Shown in pieces: positions 1 to 9,620 of a DNA stretch of 64,000 nucleotides. This stretch comes from Physcomitrium patens (taxonomy: Eukaryota; Streptophyta; Bryopsida; Funariales; Funariaceae), in the NCBI RefSeq assembly GCF_000002425.4, contig NC_037254.1, forward strand, positions 23,593,244 to 23,657,243. Direction: 5' to 3'. The notes beneath the pieces are model-generated. The model did no database searches. It was given only the letters and a program-made list of their open reading frames with translations, and was not told where the DNA came from. Each line of letters begins with the position of its first letter. Within the stretch, counting starts at the first letter, position 1. Made by a program: the position numbers and the translations under genes.

Positions 1-1449
1 TGATTTTTCCTACACATACATAGTGGCAAATAACAACTTCAAGCAAAAATCTATAAATTCCTTCTGAAGATTTTATTCTCAATGCTCTTCTTTCTACTTG
101 ATTTGATGAATCTTTACGAGCTAAGACCAAATATTCCATTTGCCATAATCCGATTGGCATAATAACCAAATTAACAATCCATTTAAAATGAATAGTTAGA
201 GGATATGTAGGATGAAGACCATCTCGATGTTGTATATTTGAATACGCTTGACAAATTTCACATGACTCTACAAATAAGAGCACATCTTGATACATATTTC
301 TCCACCAATATCGTTCGTTAAATTTAGCAAAAGTAGTCCAAATTCCTCTATGTCCTGTCCATAAACTATCATGAAATCTTTTTAATAATTTTTGTTTCTC
401 TTTCTTATTGCCTATCACTCTTTATGGCATTCCAATTCCTTTCTTTGATCTCTTCCATAAGAATCCTTCTTGAAGCAAAAATCCATATGTCTTTTTTCTT
501 ATTTGTTTAAATTTTTTTATAGACTAATTTTGTTCCTTAGTCAAATTATTCAAGTAATGACTAATATCCAATAATTCTCCTTCATAAAATTCTTCAAGAA
601 ATAGCTTGTCTTCTTCGTTAAGATTTGATACTGAATAGAATTTTGATCAAACATCATCAATGTCTTCAACCATTTCGTCTTCTCTTTCATATCTTGCTCG
701 AGATAGCATGTTGATATTAAATTGTCTTTTCCAATAACATACTTAAATTCCGGATTTAATGACTTAATATAAGCAATCTATCTTAACATTGCAATATCTG
801 GCGTTGAACAATTAGTAATCATTCCAAGTAATGGCAAGCAATCTATTTCAATTACTACTGCTGTACCAATCAAATAATCTCTTTCAGTTTTCATAGCCGA
901 AACAACTCCCCAAAGTTTTCTTTTGACTTGCAAATATGTACGTTGATGAATACTTAAAACTTTAGTTCCAAATCAAACTGCAAATCTATTTCCATTTGAA
1001 TCATCTTGACCCACAGTCCATCCAATAGTAATAGCACTTGTATCCACTGTAAGAATTACTTATCTATTACAGTCATAATCAATTTTTTTAAAAATTGGAG
1101 GTGTTACAAATAACACCTTTAGCTTTTACATTACTTTAGTATACTTTCTTTCTCATTTAAATCGATAATCCTTACGTAATAATTCATACAATGGATCTAC
1201 TACATGAGCATAATGAGGAATCCATATACGATAAAATACACAAGCTCTTAAAAACCTACATACTTTTGTTAAAGAGTCACATGAATCTTTCATCTTTCCA
1301 ATTGCATCAACTTTGCTTGGATCTGGCTTTCTCTCATAAAACCCATACAAATTTCTAACAATAAGAACTTCTTGAATTCTAAATGTAGATTTTGTTCCTG
1401 AAAGTGTAAAATGAACGTCTTCAAGTTGAGTTAAAATCTTTTTATAATC

Positions 1450-2150
1450 TTGTATATAATCAACAATATATTTGCAACACCCCTTTTCATCTAAAGTTTC
1501 ATCTTTTTCTCCTTATTTACATCCTTTGATAAGAACATCATCTAAAAAAGACATAGTTTTTTCAAGAATGAAGTCTCTTAATATCTTGTTCATCCCATTC
1601 ATCATATATGCAACTGAGTTAGTAGCACCTTGTGGGAAAGTAATCCAAGTGGCATTCTCATAGTTGTTAGATCTCTACTCCCATGTGCAAGTTAAAATTG
1701 ATCATAATCCAAATATAAATCATCCATTGAATAAATTGCCCTTCCTGCAAATGCTTCTGCAAACTCATCTACTAAAGGTCTTATACCTGCATTTCTTATA
1801 ATTACTACATTCATTAGCTGCATATCTTGAATAAAATGTAACGATCCATTTTTCTTAGGCACCATAAATCAATGACTAGAATATGGAGTAAAAGAAGGCT
1901 CCAAAATTTTTATTCGCATCTTTTCTTTCAATAATTCCACCAATTTAGGTTAATGTGTCCTCGGCACGAGAATTGGCCTTAAGTTCTAAGGCACATAAGG
2001 TACTGTAAAGATAACCATAGGAACAACAACATTAGGATTATTACATCTTATTTCATGAGATTAAAAGGTAAATGATTTATCTCATTTCAGAAGTTTTTTT
2101 TTTTTAAATATTCAATTTCTGTTGGAAATAAAGAACCATCACATCCAATC
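1450..2150 (-). pseudogene. lineage II reverse transcriptase relic with FLDD active site
   Basis: Minus-strand RT remnant. The catalytic box reads FLDDVLIKG at about 1527-1549 instead of the usual YxDD, and the two aspartates are intact. Upstream pieces include an open stretch at 2087-2272 (KIRHQFTKETLEELKIG), typical of the pre-RT region of this lineage, and a GNASVA-type replacement of the usual MPFGL block is expected but decayed. At 1153-1350 the connection region (RFLRACVFYRIWIPHY, PLYELLRK) leads into RNase H. Frameshifts and stops mean no functional product. Identification as gypsy RT is firm; the exact clade is inference. Confidence 0.8.
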
Positions 2151-3281
2151 TTCAATTCTTCTAAAGTCTCCTTTGTAAACTGATGTCTAATCTTCTTTGG
2201 ATCTCTTAAATTCTCTTCTTTTGACTTCTTCCATTTAATCCTTAGAATCTTCTGATAAAGGTTCGACAACAAATTTTACCTTTTTATCTACTGCTTTATA
2301 TTTTGTCTCTACAATAACTTCTGATGCTTGAAAAGATTCAAATATAGTATAAACCTCCTTTGAATGAATTTTTCCAATCTTATTATTATTTCTAACTCAA
2401 TAGATGTAATTAATTCCAAAGAATCCTCTAATCCATTTTCTTCATAAACATCTAAAATCTTCTCATCATCTTCTAATATCCCTAACTTGCATAATTTCCT
2501 TTCAATATTATATAATCTTTTTCTTTCTTTTCTTTTAAAATCATCAACTTTCTTATATATAATATTTCCATTCTCAAAAATACCAATAAAACTTGCATCA
2601 AAGGTATATACATCTCATGAGAGTACCTCCTCTTTTGTACCTCCATAATCCCACTTTATAGTGGTACTTCTCCAAATTCCTTAAATTCTTCAACAATCCT
2701 TGGCAATGGTTTCTCCCTCAACCTATCTTAATTCCGTTCATAATTAGGAGGTACTGTTAGAAATTGTACAGCTTTCCTTCCATCTTTATTATGTATCCTT
2801 GTATAAACAGAACCATCGCCAAGTACTTTTGTTTCCATCCGTGTTGCCGTAATATAAGGTTGTCCTAAAATCAATGGATAAGACGTTATATCTTAAACAA
2901 AGAAATGTTATTCTATCGCAACATCTCCAATCCAAATTTTGACATCTGGACTAGCTCCATATAATTTGCCTCGTGTATTATTAGCTGCTCATATTGTCCA
3001 TCCATATTCCATATCAATTGGCCATTTCCACTTCTTATAAAGATCCTTAGACATAAGATTTATTTCACAATCATGGTCGACTAAACCAATAATTGGTTCT
3101 TCTATATTTCCTACTTTCACCAATACTTCAGTAGTTGTCCTTGCCCAATGCTTTCGAGTATAATGGCTTGAAACTTCTATTTCCTTATCACTATAATCTT
3201 CAAAACATACTCGTTGATTATACCCATTCTTTTTATTTGTTGATTTCTTGTAACCATTATCAATCTCTTCTTCATCTTTAT

Positions 3282-3286
3282 ATAAT
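3282..3286. repeat. target-site duplication ATAAT, left copy
   Basis: ATAAT lies immediately before the 5' LTR of the 3287-9620 element and is matched by ATAAT at 9621-9625, directly after the 3' LTR. Five bases is the usual length for Ty3/gypsy integrase. Confidence 0.93.
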
Positions 3287-3608
3287 TGTCACGGACATAC
3301 ATATAATTACCTATATGAATAGATAAAAGTATGTAAAAGTAGGTTAATTGTGTAATATCTTCTAAAAAAGCTTCTTAGAAGCTTCATAGACGCTGCTTTG
3401 ACTTTATAGGAGTCTATAGTTGACTTTTAGGTTAGAAACTTGGTCAACAAGTTAGCCATGTGCCACGCATGTTGGAAGCTTAAAGAACAAGCTAACTACG
3501 TGGTCCATCCATAGAAAACTTGCCTTGCAAGCAAAGGCATGTGGCCTAGAAAGTCAACATATATTGGAGGTCTTATAGAACATCGCCACGTGGCTTCTAG
3601 TTAGATAG

Positions 3609-3640
3609 TATATATAGAGGCAAGAGTGAAGCCCTCTTCA
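3609..3640 (+). promoter_or_regulatory. LTR promoter: TATA box and predicted transcription start
   Basis: TATATATA at 3609-3616 is the only strong TATA element in the second half of the LTR. Counting 31 nt from its first T gives A3640, preceded by C (a CA pyrimidine-purine initiator), which fits plant TATA-to-start spacing. RNA starting there would begin ACTCTTGTCAA, the exact complement of the primer-binding site at 3819-3829. The relic LTR at 53994-54549 keeps the same 31-nt spacing on the minus strand. The start site is predicted, not measured. Confidence 0.72.
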
Positions 3641-3646
3641 CTCTTG
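3621..3646 (+). repeat. perfect inverted repeat across the LTR start site
   Basis: CAAGAGTGAAG (3621-3631) and CTTCACTCTTG (3636-3646) are exact reverse complements separated by CCCT. The right arm covers the predicted start at 3640. The same stem with a different 4-nt loop occurs in the relic LTR at 54164-54189, and a partly decayed form lies near 56135-56160. The left arm shares CAAGAGT with the primer-binding site. Confidence 0.85.
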
Positions 3647-3818
3647 TCAACTCCTTTCTTGCTTCTAGTCTAGTTTCAAGGGTCTCTAGTTTTCTTGTAT
3701 TTTGGCAATAGCCATTCCAGTTTCTTTCTTAATATACATATTTCTATTTTGTCCTATTTCTTTTTGAAAAAAGTCTCACTTACTCTTTAGCTTTCATCGA
3801 GTTCTTGTCCCTGACAGA

Positions 3819-3829
3819 TTGACAAGAGT
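3819..3829 (+). promoter_or_regulatory. primer-binding site, candidate self-priming type
   Basis: TTGACAAGAGT begins two bases after the LTR end (CA + GA) and is the exact reverse complement of LTR bases 3640-3650, where the RNA is predicted to start. The 2-nt gap matches the two bases normally removed by integrase 3'-end processing. Tf1 of fission yeast primes minus-strand synthesis with the first 11 nt of its own mRNA paired to such a site; that this moss-type element does so is inference. A weaker tRNA-iMet-like match (TATCAGAGC, 3840-3848) lies 23 nt from the LTR. Confidence 0.7.
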
Positions 3830-4028
3830 ACACTTACAATATCAGAGCTTTGTCTTTTCTTGATTAAGAGTGGATTACCCTTTTTTCTTGATAAGACATA
3901 AGCGCATTAGAAGTTGCGGATTACCCTCTTTTAAACTGATATTGTTCTTAGTATTTTCTTTGTTATCAATTCCTCTCTTTTATTTGTTTTGAGCGTTGTT
4001 AGACATCTTCTCTTTTCTAAGTGCTACT

Positions 4029-5036
4029 ATGGCAGAGCTTGTTGAAATGAAGAGTGCAATGGCACAGATGCAAGAACAATTGAGGGAGTTAATGCTTGCG
4101 ATGCATCAACTCAATTTACCACCACAAGGAGCAACAAGAATGGTAGGAAGTGAAGATATAGAGATGATTGGGGCTGCTTCAACATCTGCACCAAACCATG
4201 TCCCTTCTCCCAGAATGGAACACCCTTCGAGTGTTAGAGAACCGAGAGTTGCCTTGCCCGAGAAGTTTGATGGTACAAGATCCAAGTTTCGAGGATTCAT
4301 CAATCAGGTCCAACTAGTGATTGAACTTCAACCCCAGAGCTATCCAACTCCAGGGTCACAAGTAAGATTCATTGGTACACTTCTTTTAGGTTCAGCATTG
4401 TCATGGTTTTCATCTTTTCTTGAACGACGAGATCCAATATTGGATAATCTGGAGGCTTTTTTGGCGGAGTTTCGATCCATGTTTGGAGAACATGATGCAA
4501 TTCGTGTTGCAACCAACAAGATCCGTATTTTGCGACAAGGCAATCAATCAGTAACATTATATGCTTCGCAATTTCGACAACTTGCAACTGATATCAAGTG
4601 GGATGATGCCGCACTTGTGAGTCAATTTCTCTACGGATTACAATATGAGGTAAAGAAATTGATGCTTAATTTACCTGATCCTCAAACATTGAGTCAAGCA
4701 ATTGACTTTGCTGTGAAGTGCGACAATCGACTTTTTGAATTTCGATCCGAGAGTCGCACAAGTGGGCCTCAACGTTACTACAATTCAATGGCAACACCGA
4801 CGTCTCCTCAACACATACCTTCGGAAGTAGAGGATATGCAAATTGATGCGGTACGTTTCAAACCTCTTACTGAGCAAGAAAAGTCTCGTCGTCGACAAGA
4901 AGGATTGTGCTTATATTGTGGAGAACCTAAGCACACTGCTCAACATTGTCCAAAGAAGCGACGTAACTACAAAATGAGGAGTACGGCTGTCAAAGAAGAC
5001 AGTATGTCGGAAAACGAGTACGTCCAGCTACAATAG
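4029..5036 (+). CDS. gag: Gag polyprotein of the lineage I chromovirus
   Basis: Encodes the capsid/nucleocapsid protein that packages element RNA. The first ATG in the frame is 4029, giving 335 residues; the frame is open further upstream (to about 3996) but has no earlier ATG. The N-terminus (MAELVEMKSAMAQMQEQL) looks coiled-coil. A retrotransposon-Gag capsid region follows (FDGTRSKFRGFINQVQ, GTLLLGSALSWF, FLYGLQYEVKKLM, LPDPQTLSQAIDFA). One CCHC zinc knuckle (CLYCGEPKHTAQHC) sits at residues 294-307. The ORF is uninterrupted, unlike pol. It ends TAG at 5034-5036. The pol frame is -1 relative to gag and is open from 4967, so the two overlap by about 70 nt. A leader of about 390 nt separates the predicted RNA start from the ATG. 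Confidence 0.93.
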   Translation: MAELVEMKSAMAQMQEQLRELMLAMHQLNLPPQGATRMVGSEDIEMIGAASTSAPNHVPSPRMEHPSSVREPRVALPEKFDGTRSKFRGFINQVQLVIELQPQSYPTPGSQVRFIGTLLLGSALSWFSSFLERRDPILDNLEAFLAEFRSMFGEHDAIRVATNKIRILRQGNQSVTLYASQFRQLATDIKWDDAALVSQFLYGLQYEVKKLMLNLPDPQTLSQAIDFAVKCDNRLFEFRSESRTSGPQRYYNSMATPTSPQHIPSEVEDMQIDAVRFKPLTEQEKSRRRQEGLCLYCGEPKHTAQHCPKKRRNYKMRSTAVKEDSMSENEYVQLQ

Positions 5037-8000
5037 GGACCGTGCGGCTGGAATCTTGTACAACTTCTAATAAAGGTCCTATCCTCTTCTCAAAACCATC
5101 TCCTTGTTTTATAATAGATGTGCGTTTAGGACCTAATAATTACAAAGCCTCTGCCTTGGTAGATTCAGGAGCCTCATCTTGTTTTTTAGATGAAGAATTT
5201 GCTAGATGTCATAGAATATCATTAATACAAAAAACTAAACCTGTACACATAGAAGTCATAGATGGTCGTCCGTTGTCTTCTGGAGATGTAACTCACGAAA
5301 CACTTCCTGTAGATGTAGTAATAAATGGTCATAGTAGTTGCGTAATTTTTAATATAATTAGATCTCCCTCTAATCCAGTAATTTTAGGCTTATCATGGTT
5401 AGAAAAGTATAATCCTCGAATAGATTGGATTTCTCGTAAACTTGATTTTCCTCAGAGCATTAGTAACAGTTCTATTAACCAAGTAAAAAACCATGAGTCT
5501 AGTATAGTAAAACTCACACCTATAGGTGCAAAAGCATTTATACACGCAGCAAAAGAAGGATCAACTTTTTCTATTTATGCTGCACCTATTTCTGAAAGCG
5601 TAAAGACTTCAAGTGGCATTCCAAGTCAATATCAGGATTATCAAGACGTTTTTGAGAAAAAGAATGCAGATATTCTTCTTGAGCATCGCCCATACGATTG
5701 TTCAATCGATCTCAAGGAAGGAACTCAGCCACCATTTGGACCAATTTACAGTATATCGCAAGATGAGTTGGCTGAACTCAAGACATATATTGACGAGAAT
5801 TTAGCGAAGAATTTCATACGCCATTCAAAATCTCCAGCAGGAGCTCCAATTTTATTCGTAAAGAAAAAAGATGGATCTTTACGAATGTGTGTTGACTATC
5901 GAGGACTCAACAAGATCACAATCAAGAACAGGTATCCATTACCTTTGATATCAGGACTCCTTGACCAGTTAAATCAAGCTAAGATCTATACAAAAATAGA
6001 TCTAAGAGGAGTATATAATCTAGTACGGATCAAAGAAGGAGATGAATGGAAGACTGCGTTTCGAACCAGGTACGGGCATTTTGAATATAATGTCATGCCT
6101 TTTGGACTCACGAATGCACCATCTGCTTTTCAACATCTCATGAATGATGTATTTCGTGAATTCTTAGACAATTTTGTCATCTGCTACCTAGACGATATCC
6201 TGATTTATTCTAAGAATGTTGAAGAACATGAAATACATGTTCGTCAAGTATTACAAAAACTCAGAGATGCAGGATTGTACGCCAAGATGGAAAAGTGTAT
6301 ATTTCACACTACTCAAGTTGACTTTTTAGGATACATCATTTCAAATGATGGTCTTATGATGGATTCTAAGAAAGTCCAAACAATCATGGATTGGAAGATT
6401 CCAAAGACTGTGAGAGATGTCCAATGTTTCTTGGGATTTGCGAATTACTATCGGATCTTCATCAAAGACTTCTCACGAGTTGCAGCTCCACTTACACGCT
6501 TGACTAGTAAAGATAAATTCCAATGGAATCAAGAAGCGGAAGCAGCATTTGAAGCCTTGAAGACATCGTTTGTCTCTCCACCAGTCTTATATCGTGTTGA
6601 TTTTTCCAAGGCATTTTTTATGGAAACAGACGCATCAGATTTTGCCTTGGGTGCAGTTTTTATCACAAATGGGAACAGATGACAAACTTCATCCGATAGC
6701 TTTTCATTCAAGAAAATTCTCAGCAGCCGAGATCAATTATGAGATCCACGATAAAGAACTTCTTGCAATCGTGGATTCCTTTCAAGAATGGCGTCATTAT
6801 CTAGAAGGTGCTTCTAGTCCAGTCACTGTGTATACAGATTACAAGAACCTCGAGTATTTCATGTCAGCACGCGTGTTGAATCGTCGTCAAGCTCGTTGGA
6901 GTATGTCTTTGTCAAGATTCGACTTCATTATCACTTATCGGCCAGGAAAACAACAAGGTTTGTCCGATGCCCTGTCTAGACGTTCTTATTTTGCACCAAA
7001 AGAAGGAGATGCAGCTTTTGAGCAACAAAGAACGGTCCTCTTGAAACCGGAGCAATTTCATCTCCGAGCAGTGAAATCAACATTGACTGTTGATTCAACT
7101 TTTCTCAAGCAAATCCAGTCCAGTATGTCCTCAGACCCTCTTGTTCATGATATCGAGAATAATTCTTCTAAGTCTCATGATTCTTCTAAGTTCGAGTTCA
7201 AGAATAATCTATTATATTTTGAAGGACGCCTATATGTTCCAGAAGGAAAAGCACGTTTGCGTGTTCTTCAAGCACGTCATGACTTTTGAGCAGCAGGGCA
7301 CTTTGGATATAATAAGACTTTGGAACTCATATCAAGAGATTTTTGGTGGCCACAAATGTGGAAGTCAGTCAAAGACTTTGTACAATCATGTGATATTTGT
7401 TCAAGATCAAAAATTCCTCGTCATCGACCTTACGGACTTCTTCAGCCATTACCTATACCAGAACAACCATGGTCTTCTGTTTCTATGGATTTCATCACAG
7501 ATCTTCCAAACTCAAGATCTTATGATTCTATATTTGTGATAGTAGATCGTTTCACCAAGATGGCACATTTTATGCCATGTACAAAATCTATCACAGGTGA
7601 AGAAACAGCTAAGCTTTTCATTGATAATATCTATCGCTATCATGGATTACCTAAAGATATCATATCGGATAGGGGAACTCAATTTGTGTCGAGATTCTGG
7701 AGGACTCTTTTCAAGATTTTAAAAGTGGACATAAAGCTATCTTCAGCTTTCCATCCTCAAACTGATGGACAAATAGAGCGCGTAAACCAAGTCTTGGAAT
7801 AGTATTTAAGGTGTACCATCAACTACCAACAAGATGATTGGACAAACCTTCTGCCATTGGCAGAGTTTGCTTATAATAATACGGTACATTCCTCCACGCA
7901 ACAAACACCTTTCTTTGCCAATTATGGCTATCATCCACGACTTGATACTTTTGATTTTTCAAAAGTTGATAATCCTGCAGCAGAAGATATGGCAAATCGG

Positions 8001-8531
8001 TTGTCAGAGTTACATGCAATAATGAAGGCGCAGTTGAAGAAAGCTCAAGAACGACAAAAGATAAATGCAGATGTATATCGTAAAGAGCAACCACAACTCA
8101 ACGTGGGTGATAAGGTATGGCTACTTCGTCGCAATATCAAGACCACTCGACCTTGTGACAAATTGGACTATCGTAGGCTTGGCCCCTTTTTTGTTTCTGA
8201 ACAGATCAACCCAGTTGCATATCGGTTACATCTACCGGAGTCAATGAAGATCCATCCTGTATTCCACGTGTCTCTTTTTGAACCATATAAGACAGTGGAT
8301 ATACAAGGAAGAAGACAAATGCCACCGCCTCCTATAGAAGTAGATAATAATGAAGAATTTGAGGTGGAAGAGATATTAGACTCAAGGCGGCGCCGAAATA
8401 AGCTGGAATATCTTGTTCATTGGTGCGGATATGATATTAGTGAGCGCACATGGGAGCCATCCAGGAATCTAGCAAATGCATCAGCTAAAGTCAAAGTTTT
8501 TCATCAACGACATCCATCAAAACCAAGATGA
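4967..8531 (+). pseudogene. pol: Pol polyprotein (protease-RT-RNase H-integrase-chromodomain) with three lesions
   Basis: The frame opens at 4967 and overlaps gag in the -1 frame; there is no ATG near 5042, where a GTG occurs. Order: aspartic protease (DSGASS, D codon 5162), RT (VDYRGLNK; YLDD box from 6185; MPFGLTNAP), RNase H (ETDASDFALG, D at 6629; DKELLAI), integrase zinc region (AAGHFGYNKT ... CDICSRSK), catalytic D7488, D7668, E7776 (35 residues between the last two), a GPF module (LGPFFVSEQ ... HPVFHVSLFEPY) and a C-terminal chromodomain (about 8352-8500: FEVEEIL, YLVHWCGY, TWEP) with F/W/Y at the cage positions. Lesions: an extra T in the T run at 6656-6660 shifts the frame inside RNase H, TGA stops it at 7287-7289, and TAG (a likely CAG-to-TAG change) at 7800-7802. 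The stop at 8529-8531 is the natural end. Confidence 0.95.
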
Positions 8532-8626
8532 AAACCTCTCTTATAAAAGAGACAAGATTGAGGCAAGATAACATTCAATTTCCTATCCTTGTTTGTAACT
8601 TCTTTGCATTTTGTGACGCTAATTAG

Positions 8627-9049
8627 ATGGAGAGCCAACAACCAGCGGATTCAACTCAAGAACCTTCGTTTGCTGACTTACCGGATGAGACATTGCGATT
8701 GTCACAACCTTCAAGACGACGCAACCGAAATGAAGACCCTTAAGAACGACATGTTCTTCCTCGAATAGATGGTGAGATACAACGCGTTTGGTATCACGAC
8801 CTTGGAAGAGATTCTCGATGTTTGGTGATATTATTGGAGATAGGAACGACTCCTGATGGTGTTTCAAATGTATTATTTGAAGGAAGTTATGAAGGCCTCA
8901 ACAGTGATCAAATAACAGGGTGGTCTTCTCGCCCTGGAATGGGACACTATCGATGGCTAAGAGGACCCATCAACTATCTTCGAAGAGAACAAAGATCAGA
9001 GTATGTAGCAAATATAATTCGCCGCATATTAGATTTTCTCAATATATAA
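8627..9049 (+). pseudogene. extra ORF between pol and the 3' LTR, unknown function, one internal stop
   Basis: Starting at ATG 8627, 95 nt after the pol stop, one frame runs for 140 codons to TAA at 9047-9049, interrupted only by TAA at 8741-8743 (CAA-to-TAA would explain it). The first 38 residues are polar with a basic patch (SQPSRRRNRNEDP). The part after the stop is a compact-looking mix (RIDGEIQRVWYHDLGRD, CLVILLEIGTTPDGV, GHYRWLRGPINYLRREQR) ending in a helical tail. I do not recognise a family. Typical chromoviruses end after the chromodomain, so this is additional coding capacity. Sense orientation, position and codon-like composition support a real gene; the internal stop and lack of homology keep confidence moderate. 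Confidence 0.6.
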
Positions 9050-9074
9050 TCACCGCTCCTCGTGGAACTCGTCC

Positions 9075-9090
9075 CTAGAAGGGGGGGTAA
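9075..9090 (+). promoter_or_regulatory. polypurine tract
   Basis: A purine-rich run with seven consecutive G (AGAAGGGGGGGTAA) ends directly against the first T of the 3' LTR at 9091. This is the expected plus-strand primer of an LTR retrotransposon. Confidence 0.9.
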
Positions 9091-9620
9091 TGTCACGGAC
9101 ATACATATAATTACCTATATGAATAGATAAAAGTATGTAAAAGTAGGTTAATTGTGTAATATCTTCTAAAAAAGCTTCTTAGAAGCTTCATAGACGCTGC
9201 TTTGACTTTATAGGAGTCTATAGTTGACTTTTAGGTTAGAAACTTGGTCAACAAGTTAGCCATGTGCCACGCATGTTGGAAGCTTAAAGAACAAGCTAAC
9301 TACGTGGTCCATCCATAGAAAACTTGCCTTGCAAGCAAAGGCATGTGGCCTAGAAAGTCAACATATATTGGAGGTCTTATAGAACATCGCCACGTGGCTT
9401 CTAGTTAGATAGTATATATAGAGGCAAGAGTGAAGCCCTCTTCACTCTTGTCAACTCCTTTCTTGCTTCTAGTCTAGTTTCAAGGGTCTCTAATTTTCTT
9501 GTATTTTGGCAATAGCCATTCCAGTTTCTTTCTTAATATACATATTTCTATTTTGTCCTATTTCTTTTTGAAAAAAGTCTCACTTACTCTTTAGCTTTCA
9601 TCGAGTTCTTGTCCCTGACA
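9091..9620 (+). repeat. 3' LTR of the lineage I chromovirus
   Basis: 530 bp, TGTCACGGAC ... CCCTGACA. Identical to 3287-3816 except A at 9493 where the 5' copy has G. Followed directly by the target duplication ATAAT (9621-9625). Confidence 0.97.

Larger units (their letters stand above)
1..3286 (-). mobile_element. Ty3/gypsy relic, lineage II: protease-RT-RNase H-integrase half
   Basis: Decayed pol read on the minus strand and running off the left edge. From right to left it holds a retroviral-type protease region (about 3120-2750: VDHDCEINLMS, later PLILGQPYITATRMETKVL), an RT (about 2150-1450), RNase H (about 1090-700: DTSAITIGW, IDCLPLLGM) and the start of integrase (about 450-1: HDSLWTGHRGIW, ESCEICQ, LHPTYPL). 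Stops and frameshifts interrupt every domain. It is one element with 9621-11345: both flanks of the young chromovirus end in ATAAT, and the coding content continues across. The motif style differs from the chromoviruses here and recalls gypsy elements known from fungi and early land plants; that placement is from memory and would need a tree. Confidence 0.85.
3287..3816 (+). repeat. 5' LTR of the lineage I chromovirus
   Basis: Begins TGTCACGGAC and ends CCCTGACA. It differs from the 3' LTR at 9091-9620 only at 3689 (G) versus 9493 (A). It contains a TATA box at 3609-3616, a predicted start at 3640, and a perfect 11-bp inverted repeat spanning the start (3621-3631/3636-3646). Diverged relatives of this LTR occur at 35590-36063 (+), 53994-54549 (-) and 54588-56330 (+, interrupted). 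Confidence 0.97.
3287..9620 (+). mobile_element. near-intact LTR chromovirus (Ty3/gypsy, chromodomain), lineage I
   Basis: Complete 6334-bp element: 530-bp LTRs (TG...CA) identical except at one position, 5-bp target duplication ATAAT, a gag ORF, a pol region with protease, RT, RNase H, integrase, GPF module and C-terminal chromodomain, an additional ORF, and a polypurine tract. It is inserted into the minus-strand lineage II relic. One substitution in 530 bp means the insertion is recent. Pol carries one 1-nt insertion and two in-frame stops, so this copy is not autonomous as read. The chromodomain puts it among chromoviruses. Tcn1-like chromoviruses have been described from mosses and lycophytes and are the likely relatives (inference). 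The intact gag and PPT suggest it was mobilised recently, possibly helped by a sister copy. Confidence 0.97.

Noticed and set aside
3837-3848. tRNA-iMet primer-binding site for the lineage I element
   Set aside because: CAATATCAGAGC matches the consensus at 9 of 12 positions but misses the first three bases (the CCA complement) and lies 20 nt past the LTR. The 11-nt self-complement is closer, exact, and kept in the relic at 53981.
7090-7539. Alternative 149-residue plus-strand ORF inside pol
   Set aside because: Out of frame with RNase H/integrase, whose conserved motifs lie in the other frame; a shadow frame.
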